A DNA stretch of 8,011 nucleotides from Hyphomicrobiales bacterium (GCA_028290595.1 JAQGJO010000219.1:1-8011); one strand, 5' to 3'; numbered from the stretch's first letter, positions 1 to 5,810 are shown. The notes: a model not told the origin generated them from the letters alone. Program-made: numbers and translations.

Positions 1-221
1 TGATCCTTCGGCGCAATGATCGCATCCGCATTGAGGCCCGCCTCCGCATCTTCCTCGATGCCTGGAACGACGCCGCCAACCTTGCTGCCGAGATCGCCGA
101 CGATGGTATCCGGCAGACGCCTGATCCCGGAGCGTCCGGCGATCAGGCGTGACCAGTTGGCTTCCACACCAACGCCCAGGGGACTGACGGCACCCGTGCC
201 CGTAACAACAATGCGACGCAT
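1..221 (-). CDS. fabF: Beta-ketoacyl-ACP synthase II (FabF-type), N-terminal part, cut by window start
   Basis: Only the first 73 codons are present. They encode the classic KAS-II N-terminus: a beta strand and turn reading MRRIVVTGTGAVSPLG, then an ANWSRLIAGRSGI segment, DLGSKVGG, and a D-x-I-I-A-P-K-D stretch that corresponds to the conserved segment before the dimer interface. The family condenses malonyl-ACP with acyl-ACP in cytosolic fatty-acid elongation. The catalytic Cys and both His residues lie outside the window. The start is fixed by a GGGAG Shine-Dalgarno about 6 bases upstream of ATG. The gene follows a TetR-family gene on the same strand after an 86-base gap, with no acpP visible nearby. 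It may therefore be a specialised paralogue rather than the housekeeping copy; this is inference. The symbol denotes the family, not proven orthology. Confidence 0.88.
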   Translation of the reverse strand, partial: MRRIVVTGTGAVSPLGVGVEANWSRLIAGRSGIRRLPDTIVGDLGSKVGGVVPGIEEDAEAGLNADAIIAPKD

Positions 222-254
222 TTAAATCTCCCGGATCGTGGTGGAAATGACGCC

Positions 255-300
255 TGAGCGGCTATGCTCACGGGCGCTGGATGCGGGCGCGCGATCGCCC
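255..300 (-). other. Two short hairpins between the TetR gene and fabF
   Basis: Two inverted repeats lie in the 86-base gap. One is GGGCG at 285-289 pairing with CGCCC at 296-300 across a 6-base loop. The other is TGAGC at 255-259 pairing with GCTCA at 266-270 across a 6-base loop. The first begins about 7 bases after the TetR stop codon on the minus strand. Neither is followed by a T-run on that strand, so they are not classical intrinsic terminators. They may slow transcription or shape the fabF leader; the function is unknown. Confidence 0.3.
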
Positions 301-307
301 CCGCGTG

Positions 308-928
308 TCATTGCAGGTAAGCGGTCTTGGAATCAGCAGCGCCCGTGCGCGCGAGAAGATCGTCGGCCACTGTTTTGAGAATCCGTTGCGAGAGAGCCTT
401 GTTCTCGACCGCGCGCGACAGCACCAGGGCGCCGACCATAGCCGACACAAGGCTGATGGATTGATTTCGTGTCGTCTCATCGGGCGTGTCCGACAGCAAG
501 CCATCGAACAGAACCAGGTGTTTTTCCATGCCGGCTTCGAAAGCCTTTTTTAGCGCTGTGTTTTTCAGCAGAGCATCATGGCGCGCCACATCCGGTGCCA
601 GGGCGGCGAACACGCAGCCCTCGCCCGGCCGATCGCGATGCGCCTTCGACAGATAAAACCGAATGAGTCCGGCGAGCGGATTGGCCGACGCTCCGTGGAT
701 GATCCGCGACCATCGTCCGGCGCTCTCGTCGAGCGCCTGGGCGCTCGCCTCGACGATCAGGTCATGCTTCGATTTGAACTGCTTGTAGAAGCCGCCATGG
801 GTGAGCCCGGCAGCCTTCATCAGATCGCTGAGGCCGATGCCGTCAAATCCGCGTTCGCGAAACAGGCGGCCGGCGACGCCGATAACGGTGCGGCGGTTCT
901 CCTGCGCCTGTTCGCGGCTGACTTTCAT
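308..928 (-). CDS. TetR/AcrR-family transcriptional regulator
   Basis: The 206-residue protein has the normal length for the family. Residues 8-55 form the N-terminal TetR DNA-binding domain, with the helix-turn-helix around 30-53 (GLSDLMKAAGLTHGGFYKQF, then KSKHDL). The C-terminal ligand and dimer domain starts near residue 75 and contains GCVFAALAPDVARH around 104-117. That is typical of a TetR subgroup with a conserved Cys (C105 here). The ATG at 928 is preceded by AAGGGAT (934-939 on the plus strand), a good ribosome binding site. The gene is divergent from the ArsR gene and upstream of fabF on the same strand. It may act on itself, on fabF or on a distant target; no effector can be predicted. 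Confidence 0.9.
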   Translation of the reverse strand: MKVSREQAQENRRTVIGVAGRLFRERGFDGIGLSDLMKAAGLTHGGFYKQFKSKHDLIVEASAQALDESAGRWSRIIHGASANPLAGLIRFYLSKAHRDRPGEGCVFAALAPDVARHDALLKNTALKKAFEAGMEKHLVLFDGLLSDTPDETTRNQSISLVSAMVGALVLSRAVENKALSQRILKTVADDLLARTGAADSKTAYLQ

Positions 929-1045
929 GACAATCCCTTCGTTGTAAATTTATATTGTGATCGACATCTAAAATAAGGCGGATGTTTGACTGACACAAGT
1001 TGCAACGGTGGAAGCAACTCGCGCTCTACCCTCGCCGATGAAACA
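929..1045. promoter_or_regulatory. Divergent TetR-side control region with GTTGC/GCAAC repeats
   Basis: This is the TetR-proximal part of the 171-base gap between divergent genes. An AT-rich block holds a TATAAA-like -10 for the TetR gene (949-954, read on the minus strand) with no convincing -35. An inverted repeat AGTTGC (998-1003) and GCAACT (1014-1019) is separated by 10 bases. Its left arm also belongs to the perfect 8-base palindrome GTTGCAAC (999-1006). This is a possible TetR operator, but the palindromes are short. Confidence 0.3.
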
Positions 1046-1059
1046 TAGCTGATTGGCTT
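1046..1059 (+). promoter_or_regulatory. Upstream, degenerate ArsR-type operator (copy 1)
   Basis: The sequence reads TAGCT-GATT-GGCTT. It fits TAGCY-N4-RGCTA at all defined positions except the last base. It begins exactly 20 bases before the TTGACT -35 box of the ArsR promoter. The equivalent degenerate site at 2303-2316 has the same 20-base offset, which is the main support. It is inferred to be a secondary binding site. Confidence 0.45.
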
Positions 1060-1065
1060 CTTGTT

Positions 1066-1094
1066 TTGACTTGCCTGACGCCCCACGGTAAATA
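1066..1094 (+). promoter_or_regulatory. Promoter of the ArsR operon
   Basis: A TTGACT -35 box (1066-1071) is followed after 17 bases by TAAATA (1089-1094). A start site about 6-7 bases further on would fall at or next to the ATG at 1100, implying a leaderless or nearly leaderless message. The -10 is imperfect, but the same box arrangement recurs before the gene at 2384. Confidence 0.55.
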
Positions 1095-1106
1095 GCCATA
1101 TGGCTA
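1093..1106 (+). promoter_or_regulatory. Perfect 14-bp palindrome over the ArsR start codon, probable autoregulatory operator
   Basis: TAGCCATATGGCTA is a perfect palindrome. Its centre lies at the start ATG (1100) and it overlaps the end of the -10 box. ArsR-family dimers usually bind short dyads of this kind across their own promoter. A matching TAGCT-N4-AGCTA dyad lies at 2349-2362, in the same position relative to a second TTGACT box. Binding here would block initiation. Confidence 0.6.
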
Positions 1107-1429
1107 CATTTGGTCTTCAGCTCCCGGTCATTTTCGGCGCGCTTGCCGACCCGACACGACTCGCTGTCGTGGAGCGGCTTGTCAGCGGTCCGGCGTCTGT
1201 TTCCGAATTGGCGAAGCCCTTCGACATGGCCGGCCCGTCGTTTCTCAAACATCTGAAGGTGCTTGAAGACGCCGGTATCGCTTACAGCGAAAAGAAGGGC
1301 CGGGTGCGCACAGTGAGCCTCAATGCGGATGCGTTGCGCTGGGTCGAGGCATGGGTCGAACGACGCCGCCAGCTCTGGGAGGATCGCCTCGACGGCCTTG
1401 GAAGCTTTCTCTCCAAAGGCAATAATTGA
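1100..1429 (+). CDS. ArsR-family winged-helix regulator, non-metal type
   Basis: The 109-residue protein is a typical short ArsR/HTH_5 repressor. FGALADPTRLAVVERL (12-27) is the family's N-terminal helix pair. Residues 31-59 hold the helix-turn-helix, with recognition helix GPSFLKHLKVLEDAGI (45-60). The wing (KKGRVRTVSL, 65-74) and a C-terminal helix with WVEAWVERRRQLWEDRLDGL follow. The ELCVCDL metal-binding box of arsenic and cadmium sensors is absent, so a metal sensor is unlikely. The ATG at 1100 has no good Shine-Dalgarno and lies within a few bases of the predicted transcript start. No alternative start is available before the conserved domain. The stop overlaps the next start (TGATG), so the ArsR and AHSA1 genes are translationally coupled, a common family pairing. 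It probably represses its own operon and the gene at 2384. Confidence 0.92.
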   Translation: MATFGLQLPVIFGALADPTRLAVVERLVSGPASVSELAKPFDMAGPSFLKHLKVLEDAGIAYSEKKGRVRTVSLNADALRWVEAWVERRRQLWEDRLDGLGSFLSKGNN

Positions 1430-1866
1430 TGGAAAGCAATTCCCAACATCACGACAGCTTTACGATCGAGCGCGTCTATCCAAATCCCAAGGCCGAGGTC
1501 TGGGCCGCCTGGAGCATTCGCGAGAAGAAAGCCGTCTGGATGGGAAACCCCGCGCTTGAAATGGACTTTCGCCCCGGCGGAGTCGAACGCGGCAGGTTTC
1601 GCGATCCAATGGGCGAACATGTCAACGAGACGCGCTATTTCGAGATCGCCGAAGGCGAGCGCATCGTGCTCGCCTATTCCATGGCCGTGAACGGCCGCGT
1701 GCACACGGTTTCCCTGACGACGATTACCTTCATGGATGAGAACGGCGCGACGCGCCTGCGCTATATGGAGCAGATGTGCATCATCCCGCCGAGCGACGGC
1801 CGCCAGGGCCGCGAGCATGGCTGGAACCTGTTGCTCGACGCCTTGGGCGTCCACCTCGCAGGGTGA
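1429..1866 (+). CDS. AHSA1/SRPBCC-domain protein
   Basis: The 145-residue protein is a single START-like (SRPBCC, AHSA1) domain that forms a hydrophobic-ligand cavity. Visible family signatures are FTIERVYPNPKAEVWAAWS (11-29), the EMDFRPGG turn (44-51), ETRYFEIAEGERIVLAYSM (67-85), and the closing helix GWNLLLDALGVHLAG (131-145). The chosen ATG at 1429 shares one base with the ArsR stop. AAAGG (1415-1419) is a usable ribosome binding site 9 bases before it. An in-frame TTG directly upstream (1426) is less likely. Small SRPBCC proteins co-transcribed with ArsR regulators are widespread. Their biochemical role is mostly unknown, with ligand binding or sensing a reasonable guess. No enzyme activity should be assumed. 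Confidence 0.9.
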   Translation: MESNSQHHDSFTIERVYPNPKAEVWAAWSIREKKAVWMGNPALEMDFRPGGVERGRFRDPMGEHVNETRYFEIAEGERIVLAYSMAVNGRVHTVSLTTITFMDENGATRLRYMEQMCIIPPSDGRQGREHGWNLLLDALGVHLAG

Positions 1867-1870
1867 CAAC

Positions 1871-2305
1871 ATGGCTTTCGAGAAATCTGATCTTCTCGCC
1901 TACATGCGATCGCATCGCTTGATCGTCGTGTCCTCGATCGGTGACGGTGGTGACCCGCAATCGGCCCTGGTCGGGATCGCGGTGACCGACGAACACGAAA
2001 TCATTTTCGACACTGTGTCCGACAGCCGCAAGCATCGCAACCTGGCGCACGATCCACGCGCCTCCCTCGTGTTCACCGGTCCCGAAGAGAAAACCCTGCA
2101 GCTTGAGGGCATCGCCCGCTCACTGGCGGTGACAGGCGATGCCGACGCGGATCTGCGCGAGATTTATTACACCGCCTGGCCCGACGGGCGGGAGCGGCTG
2201 AACTGGCCCAATATTTCCTACTGGTGCGTCAGCCCGCACTGGGCCCGCTATTCGGATTTCGACGCCGGCCCGCTCATCCGGGCATTCGACTGGCCAAAAA
2301 GATAG
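1871..2305 (+). CDS. Pyridoxamine 5'-phosphate oxidase-fold (PPOX) protein
   Basis: The 144-residue protein has the split-barrel flavin-binding fold. After an N-terminal helix (FEKSDLLAYMRSHRL) come strands with VVSSIG and SALVGIAVTD. The FMN-phosphate segment IIFDTVSDSRKHRNL (44-58) follows, then DPRASLVF (61-68). Related proteins bind FMN, F420 or haem and reduce or sequester small molecules; the cofactor here is not certain. The start ATG at 1871 lies 4 bases after the AHSA1 stop, and AGGGTG (1860-1865) is a strong ribosome binding site overlapping that stop. An in-frame extension upstream overlaps the AHSA1 gene and adds no domain. The stop codon TAG lies inside the upstream candidate operator of the next gene. 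PPOX genes are less usual than the reductase-like gene in this ArsR neighbourhood, so this may be an insertion into the standard layout. Confidence 0.88.
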   Translation: MAFEKSDLLAYMRSHRLIVVSSIGDGGDPQSALVGIAVTDEHEIIFDTVSDSRKHRNLAHDPRASLVFTGPEEKTLQLEGIARSLAVTGDADADLREIYYTAWPDGRERLNWPNISYWCVSPHWARYSDFDAGPLIRAFDWPKR

Positions 2306-2316
2306 CCATCCAGCTT
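2303..2316 (+). promoter_or_regulatory. Upstream, degenerate ArsR-type operator (copy 2)
   Basis: TAGCC-ATCC-AGCTT matches TAGCY-N4-RGCTA except for the final base, the same deviation as at 1046-1059. It overlaps the PPOX stop codon. It starts 20 bases before the TTGACT box at 2323, exactly as in copy 1. Confidence 0.45.
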
Positions 2317-2322
2317 CCTATC

Positions 2323-2350
2323 TTGACTTCTCCTGGCCTCGCATTAGATA
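2323..2350 (+). promoter_or_regulatory. Internal promoter for the dihydrofolate-reductase-like gene
   Basis: TTGACT (2323-2328) and TAGATA (2345-2350) are spaced by 16 bases. Together with the flanking dyads this copies the layout of the ArsR promoter at 1066-1094. The predicted transcript start falls near 2357, inside the downstream dyad. That gives a leader of about 27 bases containing the ribosome binding site. Confidence 0.5.
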
Positions 2351-2362
2351 GCTTCTCAGCTA
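2349..2362 (+). promoter_or_regulatory. TAGCT-N4-AGCTA dyad, probable ArsR operator of the second promoter
   Basis: The arms TAGCT (2349-2353) and AGCTA (2358-2362) pair perfectly around tctc. Flanks are shared with the site at 1093-1106: both read A-R-ATAGC before and GCTAC at the end. It overlaps the -10 and predicted transcript start, where bound repressor would block transcription. Confidence 0.58.
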
Positions 2363-2383
2363 CCTTTTGAGAACAGCGAGGTC

Positions 2384-2941
2384 ATGATGCGAAAATTGAG
2401 CGTATTCAACAGCGTGTCGCTGGACGGCTACTTCACCGACACCAATAACGACTATAGCTTTGCCCACGAAGGGACGGATGATTCCGAAATGATGGAATTC
2501 ATCAAGGGCAATGCCCAGGGCGAGAACGCCCTCGTGTTCGGCCGCGTCACCTACGACTTGATGTCGGCCTGGTGGCCGACGCCGGAGGCAGCGAGGGCCA
2601 TGCCCGAGATTGCCAAGGGCATGAACCAGGCGCCGAAATATGTCTTCTCCCGCACGCTCGATGCGGCGGACTGGTCAAACACCACTTTGCTGAAAGATGA
2701 TCCGGCAAAAGAGATCGCGCGAATCAAGCAAACGCCAGGCCCCGATATGACCATTCTGGGTTCCGGCACCATTGTGGCGCAACTGACCGCAGCAGAACTG
2801 ATCGACGACGTGCAACTGCTGATCTGCCCGGTGCTGTTGGGCTCGGGCAAAAGCATGTTCGCCGGCGTGACTGGCACCTTGTCGCGCTCGAAGACATTCA
2901 AGAACGGCCGCGTCTTCCTGGCCTATGGCAGAGGGCGCTAA
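2384..2941 (+). CDS. RibD C-terminal/dihydrofolate-reductase-like family protein
   Basis: The 185-residue protein has the NADPH-binding reductase fold shared by DHFR and the RibD C-terminal domain. Signatures are SVSLDGY (10-16), LVFGRVTYDLM (50-60), MTILGSGTIVAQL (122-134), and the substrate-side loop CPVLLGSGKSMF (148-159). Such stand-alone proteins frequently sit beside ArsR plus SRPBCC genes. Most are not true folate or riboflavin enzymes, and the substrate is unknown. Start ATG 2384 or 2387 is possible. GAGGT (2378-2382) is better spaced for 2387, which would remove one Met. The gene is 78 bases after the PPOX gene and has its own promoter and operator copy. Its last codons overlap the stop of the convergent monooxygenase gene by 4 bases. 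Confidence 0.9.
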   Translation: MMRKLSVFNSVSLDGYFTDTNNDYSFAHEGTDDSEMMEFIKGNAQGENALVFGRVTYDLMSAWWPTPEAARAMPEIAKGMNQAPKYVFSRTLDAADWSNTTLLKDDPAKEIARIKQTPGPDMTILGSGTIVAQLTAAELIDDVQLLICPVLLGSGKSMFAGVTGTLSRSKTFKNGRVFLAYGRGR

Positions 2942-4572
2942 ACCGATGCGGCGTTCAGTGCCGCTATCGCGCGCTGGCCGGGCACGCGCCCAGTCAGCCG
3001 CGTCCACAGCGCAGCGCAATCGTCCGGCGCTGTCTCGCCGCACCATGCAACATGCTGGTCCGGCCGCACGAGAATGAGCGTTGCACCGTAAGCCTGCCGC
3101 GCCTCCTCACTGGAGTCGCGCAGGATCTTCAGGGGAACTTTCGCCTGAGCGGCGGAGGCCGCCAAAGCCTCGACGCTTTCCCGCGCGCCAAACGCGATCA
3201 GCGTGAAGTCGCGGCCCAGTGCGTCGAAAGCATTCTCGCCTGACGCCAGCGCAAGCGGCGCCAGGTGATGGCCAGGCCGCGCTTTGGCCATATGCGTCCC
3301 ATGCGCGCCGCAGACCGCACCCGGCGGACCGGCAACAACTGACGAGCCCTCGTAGTTCGGCACATAGGAGCCGACCTTGGTGCCATCGTCAGGATTGCGC
3401 GCCGTCCACTCACGTTCAAATTCGGCGCGGTCGCGATGCGGGTTGTAGCGATCGAGAAAGACGCGATCGGATTCAATGTTGTCGGCAATGATGTTGCGGC
3501 CGATGTCGTTAAAGACGGCGGCGCGCTCGTCGCTATAGGATTGCAGCAGTTCGTCGCCGCCCCATCCCTTCAGGACAGCGCTGAGCTTCCACGACAGGTT
3601 GATCGCATCCTCAAGCCCGTTGTTGAGGCCGAAGCCGCCATAGGGCGGATGGCTGTGCGCGGAATCGCCCGCGATGAACAGGCGTCCGGTGCGGTAACGA
3701 TCAGCGATAGACACCCGCAGATCCCAGAAGCCGACGTAATCGATCTCGCAGGCAAACGGCCGGCCCGCTGCTTCCTGCAGCAGACCTTTGAAGTCGAACG
3801 TCTCCTTTGTCGCATCTGCGGGGACAGGCGCGTGGAAAAACCAGCCCTTGCCGACATCGATGCGGCCGAAGAATTGCCAATAGCCATTCAGGTCTGGCCT
3901 CATGATCCGATAGGTCGAACGCTGCGGCAGCCGCTTCAATATGTCGTGCAGTTCGCGTGAGCGAAACACGACGAGCGCCATGACCTGGTCGAAGTCGATG
4001 CCGCCTTTCTCAATGCCGGCGGCATCGCGCACCAGCGATTTGGCGCCGTCGCATCCGACAGCATAAGCGGCATTCAACGTGCGCTTCTCGCCGTCGGGAT
4101 TGCCGATTTCGACTGTGACACCCGCCGCATCCTGCGCGACGGACGTCGCTGTCCAGCCGAACAGGCGGTCGACGTTCGGCAATGTCGCCAGCTTCCGGCG
4201 CAGCACCTCTTCGGTTTTGTATTGCGGCAGGCGCTCATTCTTTTCGCGGAAGAAATCCTGAACGGCTTCGCGGCCCGGCGGCGCAGCCCAATATTCTCCG
4301 ATCAGCGACTCGTAAACCGTGACGCCGCCGATCGCGAAGTCGGCCGGCATGACGCGTTCGGCACGCAAGGCGTCGGCAATGCCCCAGATGCGGAAATGCT
4401 CAAGCGTGCGCTGGGTGAGATTCTGGCCTTTCGGAATATGCTGAACCCCGGTGCGCCGCTCGATCAGCGCACAAGTGATGCCCCGTTCGGCAAGATCGAT
4501 CGCCAGGGCCACGCCCACCGGGCCGGCGCCGACGATGATCACCTGGTAACGCTTGTTGTCGCCCGCTTGCAT
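2938..4572 (-). CDS. FAD-dependent aromatic hydroxylase (PheA/TfdB/MhpA-type monooxygenase)
   Basis: The 544-residue protein is a group A flavoprotein monooxygenase, a cytosolic enzyme that uses NAD(P)H and O2 to hydroxylate phenolic or related rings. Seen in order are the Rossmann motif VIIVGAGPVG (11-20) ending in ERR (38-40), the DG motif GCDGAKSLVRDAAG (173-186), and the GD motif GRLFIAGDSAH (296-306). HPPYGGFGLNNGLEDAINLSWKL follows from 308. A C-terminal thioredoxin-like region ends with LILVRPDQHVAWCG (499-512), as in the PheA/TfdB and MhpA groups. Length is normal. ATG 4572 is preceded by GAGG at a good distance. It is the third gene of a leftward series behind the IclR and binding-protein genes, 45 bases after the latter. 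The substrate is not deducible; an aromatic acid, phenol or hydroxylated heteroaromatic is plausible. Confidence 0.92.
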   Translation of the reverse strand: MQAGDNKRYQVIIVGAGPVGVALAIDLAERGITCALIERRTGVQHIPKGQNLTQRTLEHFRIWGIADALRAERVMPADFAIGGVTVYESLIGEYWAAPPGREAVQDFFREKNERLPQYKTEEVLRRKLATLPNVDRLFGWTATSVAQDAAGVTVEIGNPDGEKRTLNAAYAVGCDGAKSLVRDAAGIEKGGIDFDQVMALVVFRSRELHDILKRLPQRSTYRIMRPDLNGYWQFFGRIDVGKGWFFHAPVPADATKETFDFKGLLQEAAGRPFACEIDYVGFWDLRVSIADRYRTGRLFIAGDSAHSHPPYGGFGLNNGLEDAINLSWKLSAVLKGWGGDELLQSYSDERAAVFNDIGRNIIADNIESDRVFLDRYNPHRDRAEFEREWTARNPDDGTKVGSYVPNYEGSSVVAGPPGAVCGAHGTHMAKARPGHHLAPLALASGENAFDALGRDFTLIAFGARESVEALAASAAQAKVPLKILRDSSEEARQAYGATLILVRPDQHVAWCGETAPDDCAALWTRLTGRVPGQRAIAALNAASV

Positions 4573-4594
4573 GCTGCCTCAACCCTGTTCAATC

Positions 4595-4614
4595 CGCATC
4601 CGATGTCGGATGCG
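4595..4614 (-). other. Intercistronic hairpin between binding-protein and monooxygenase genes
   Basis: CGCATCCGA (4595-4603) and TCGGATGCG (4606-4614) are perfect 9-base arms around two bases. In RNA this is at least an 8-bp stem with a 4-base loop. On the minus strand it starts 3 bases after the binding-protein stop. No T-run follows it (GATTGAAC comes next), so it is not a standard terminator. It most resembles a stem that protects the upstream message from 3' exonucleases, allowing more binding protein than enzyme, or a REP-like element. Confidence 0.55.
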
Positions 4615-4617
4615 TGA

Positions 4618-5646
4618 TTATTTCGCCGCCATCTCCGACGCGAGTTTCGAGATGATCGAGGTATCAACCGCCTCGCTCAGAAGGTTCGGATCCTTGACCC
4701 ATCCTTGCGCGACAAAAAAGTCGAGGTCGGTTCGCAGGCTGTTCATGTCGACCTGACCGTTTGCATCGACGGCGCTTGGCGAAATCGAACGCAGGAAAGC
4801 CGGATCGTTGACGTTGGAATATTTCGCCAGGATATTGACGATCTCATCGCCGCGTTCGCCGCTATATTTTCCGTCTGCCAGCCCGGTATTGTAATAGCGG
4901 CAGCCCTTGAGATAGGCGCGCAGGAAGCGTGTTGCGACCGCCTGGTTCTTGAGAAATTTCTCCGAAAACAGAACCACGCTGGTCTGCTGATTGGGATAGA
5001 AGCTCGCGATCGTCGCGAACTTGACGGCGCCGCCCTGTCTGACGACGCCGGTCGCGAACGGTTCCGCATCGAGCGCCGCGTCGATGGCGCCGTTCAAGAA
5101 CGCTGCCGAATGCTGCGGCATGCCCAGATAGACGATCTCGATATCCGAATATTTCAATCCACCAGCCTTCAGCGCCTGATTGATGGTCGAGAGATCGGCG
5201 ATGCCTGGTCCGGCTGCGGCGACCTTCAGCCCCTTGAAGTCGGCGAAGCTCTTGACCTTGCCTTCGTCGACGAGCGCCTTGCGCACCATGATCGCCGAAT
5301 AGCTGTTGCCCGGCGAGTTGCGCGCCTTGTCGGCGACGATCTTGATTTTGATGCCGCGCTCAATCGCATTGTAGAGCCCGGCGGACACGGCACCCGCGCC
5401 CACTTCGAGGTCGCCCGACCCCATCGGCGCGATCATTCTGGCGGCCGAGTCGAATTTGGACGTTTCAAGTTCAATGCCTTCTTCGGCGAAATAGCCCTTG
5501 GCTTGCGCAACGAAGAAGGGCGCGTCGCTGATCGAGCCGATCAGGCCGATCGAAACACGATCGGCGGCGTTGGCGGCGCCTGCGCCGAACGCGAAGAAAG
5601 CGATCCCGAGGCGGAGAAATCCATCCTTGAAAGAAACTCTGTGCAT
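4618..5646 (-). CDS. ABC-transporter periplasmic substrate-binding protein, NMT1/THI5-like
   Basis: The 342-residue protein has an export signal. A basic N-region (MHRVSFKDGFLR) is followed by a hydrophobic stretch (LGIAFFAFGAGA) and AANA at 24-27, with likely cleavage around residue 27 or 28. The mature part shows the NMT1/SsuA-type fold: GLIGSISDAPFFVAQAKGYFAEEGIELE (34-61), MGSGDLEVGAGAVSAGLYNAIERG (75-98), FKGLKVAAAGPG (138-149), and FLNGAIDAALDAEPFATGVV (183-202). The family delivers small organics (taurine, nitrate, pyrimidines, aromatic acids) to inner-membrane permeases. There is no Cys for lipid attachment, so it is probably free in the periplasm. AGGAGAG (5654-5660) lies 7 bases before ATG 5646. 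No permease or ATPase gene follows on this strand, so its partners must be elsewhere, possibly beyond 8011. The neighbours suggest an aromatic substrate. Confidence 0.9.
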   Translation of the reverse strand: MHRVSFKDGFLRLGIAFFAFGAGAANAADRVSIGLIGSISDAPFFVAQAKGYFAEEGIELETSKFDSAARMIAPMGSGDLEVGAGAVSAGLYNAIERGIKIKIVADKARNSPGNSYSAIMVRKALVDEGKVKSFADFKGLKVAAAGPGIADLSTINQALKAGGLKYSDIEIVYLGMPQHSAAFLNGAIDAALDAEPFATGVVRQGGAVKFATIASFYPNQQTSVVLFSEKFLKNQAVATRFLRAYLKGCRYYNTGLADGKYSGERGDEIVNILAKYSNVNDPAFLRSISPSAVDANGQVDMNSLRTDLDFFVAQGWVKDPNLLSEAVDTSIISKLASEMAAK

Positions 5647-5780
5647 GCCGCGTCTCTCCTGCGATGAGGCCGAAACTCAAGCCGCGTCGCTGGGCGGTGC
5701 AGGCTGGCTCGGCCGCTCGACCTAAGCAAGCAATCTGCCAGTTCCGCAAAGCGCCACTACAGGGAGCATAAAATAAATAA

Positions 5781-5805
5781 TTTAATCCCGTAATATGGGA
5801 ATAAA
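5781..5805. promoter_or_regulatory. 25-bp dyad before the binding-protein gene, candidate IclR operator
   Basis: The arms TTTAATCCC (5781-5789) and GGGAATAAA (5797-5805) pair at 8 of 9 positions around GTAATAT. Overall 10 of 12 pairs match about the centre at 5793. The core TCCC-N7-GGGA resembles the TTCCGnnTnnGGAA-like dyads known for some IclR regulators. It lies 5 bases beyond the IclR stop, in a sharply AT-rich pocket about 135 bases upstream of the binding-protein ATG. A partial copy lies at 6668-6692. Confidence 0.5.
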
Positions 5806-5810
5806 ATAAA

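Noticed and set aside
964..985. ACATC-N12-GATGT inverted repeat upstream of the TetR gene
   Set aside because: The arms are only 5 bases with no extension and a long spacer; expected by chance in such a gap.
1282..1872. Minus-strand open frame opposite the ArsR/AHSA1 genes
   Set aside because: It spans two well-supported plus-strand genes and its translation lacks family features.
2299..2324. AAGATAG and CTATCTT inverted repeat after the PPOX gene as a terminator
   Set aside because: The 7-bp stem is AT-rich with a 12-base loop and no T-run. The bases are better explained by the stop codon, candidate operator and -35 box.
4705..5667. Long open frame (320 codons) on the plus strand opposite the binding-protein gene
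   Set aside because: It is antisense to a gene with clear signal peptide and family motifs, its translation shows no domain, and GC-rich third positions commonly keep the opposite strand open.
5742..5756. TTCCGCAAAGCGCCA as a second IclR-type site before the binding-protein gene
   Set aside because: Only the left half resembles an IclR dyad; the right arm does not pair, so chance is likely.
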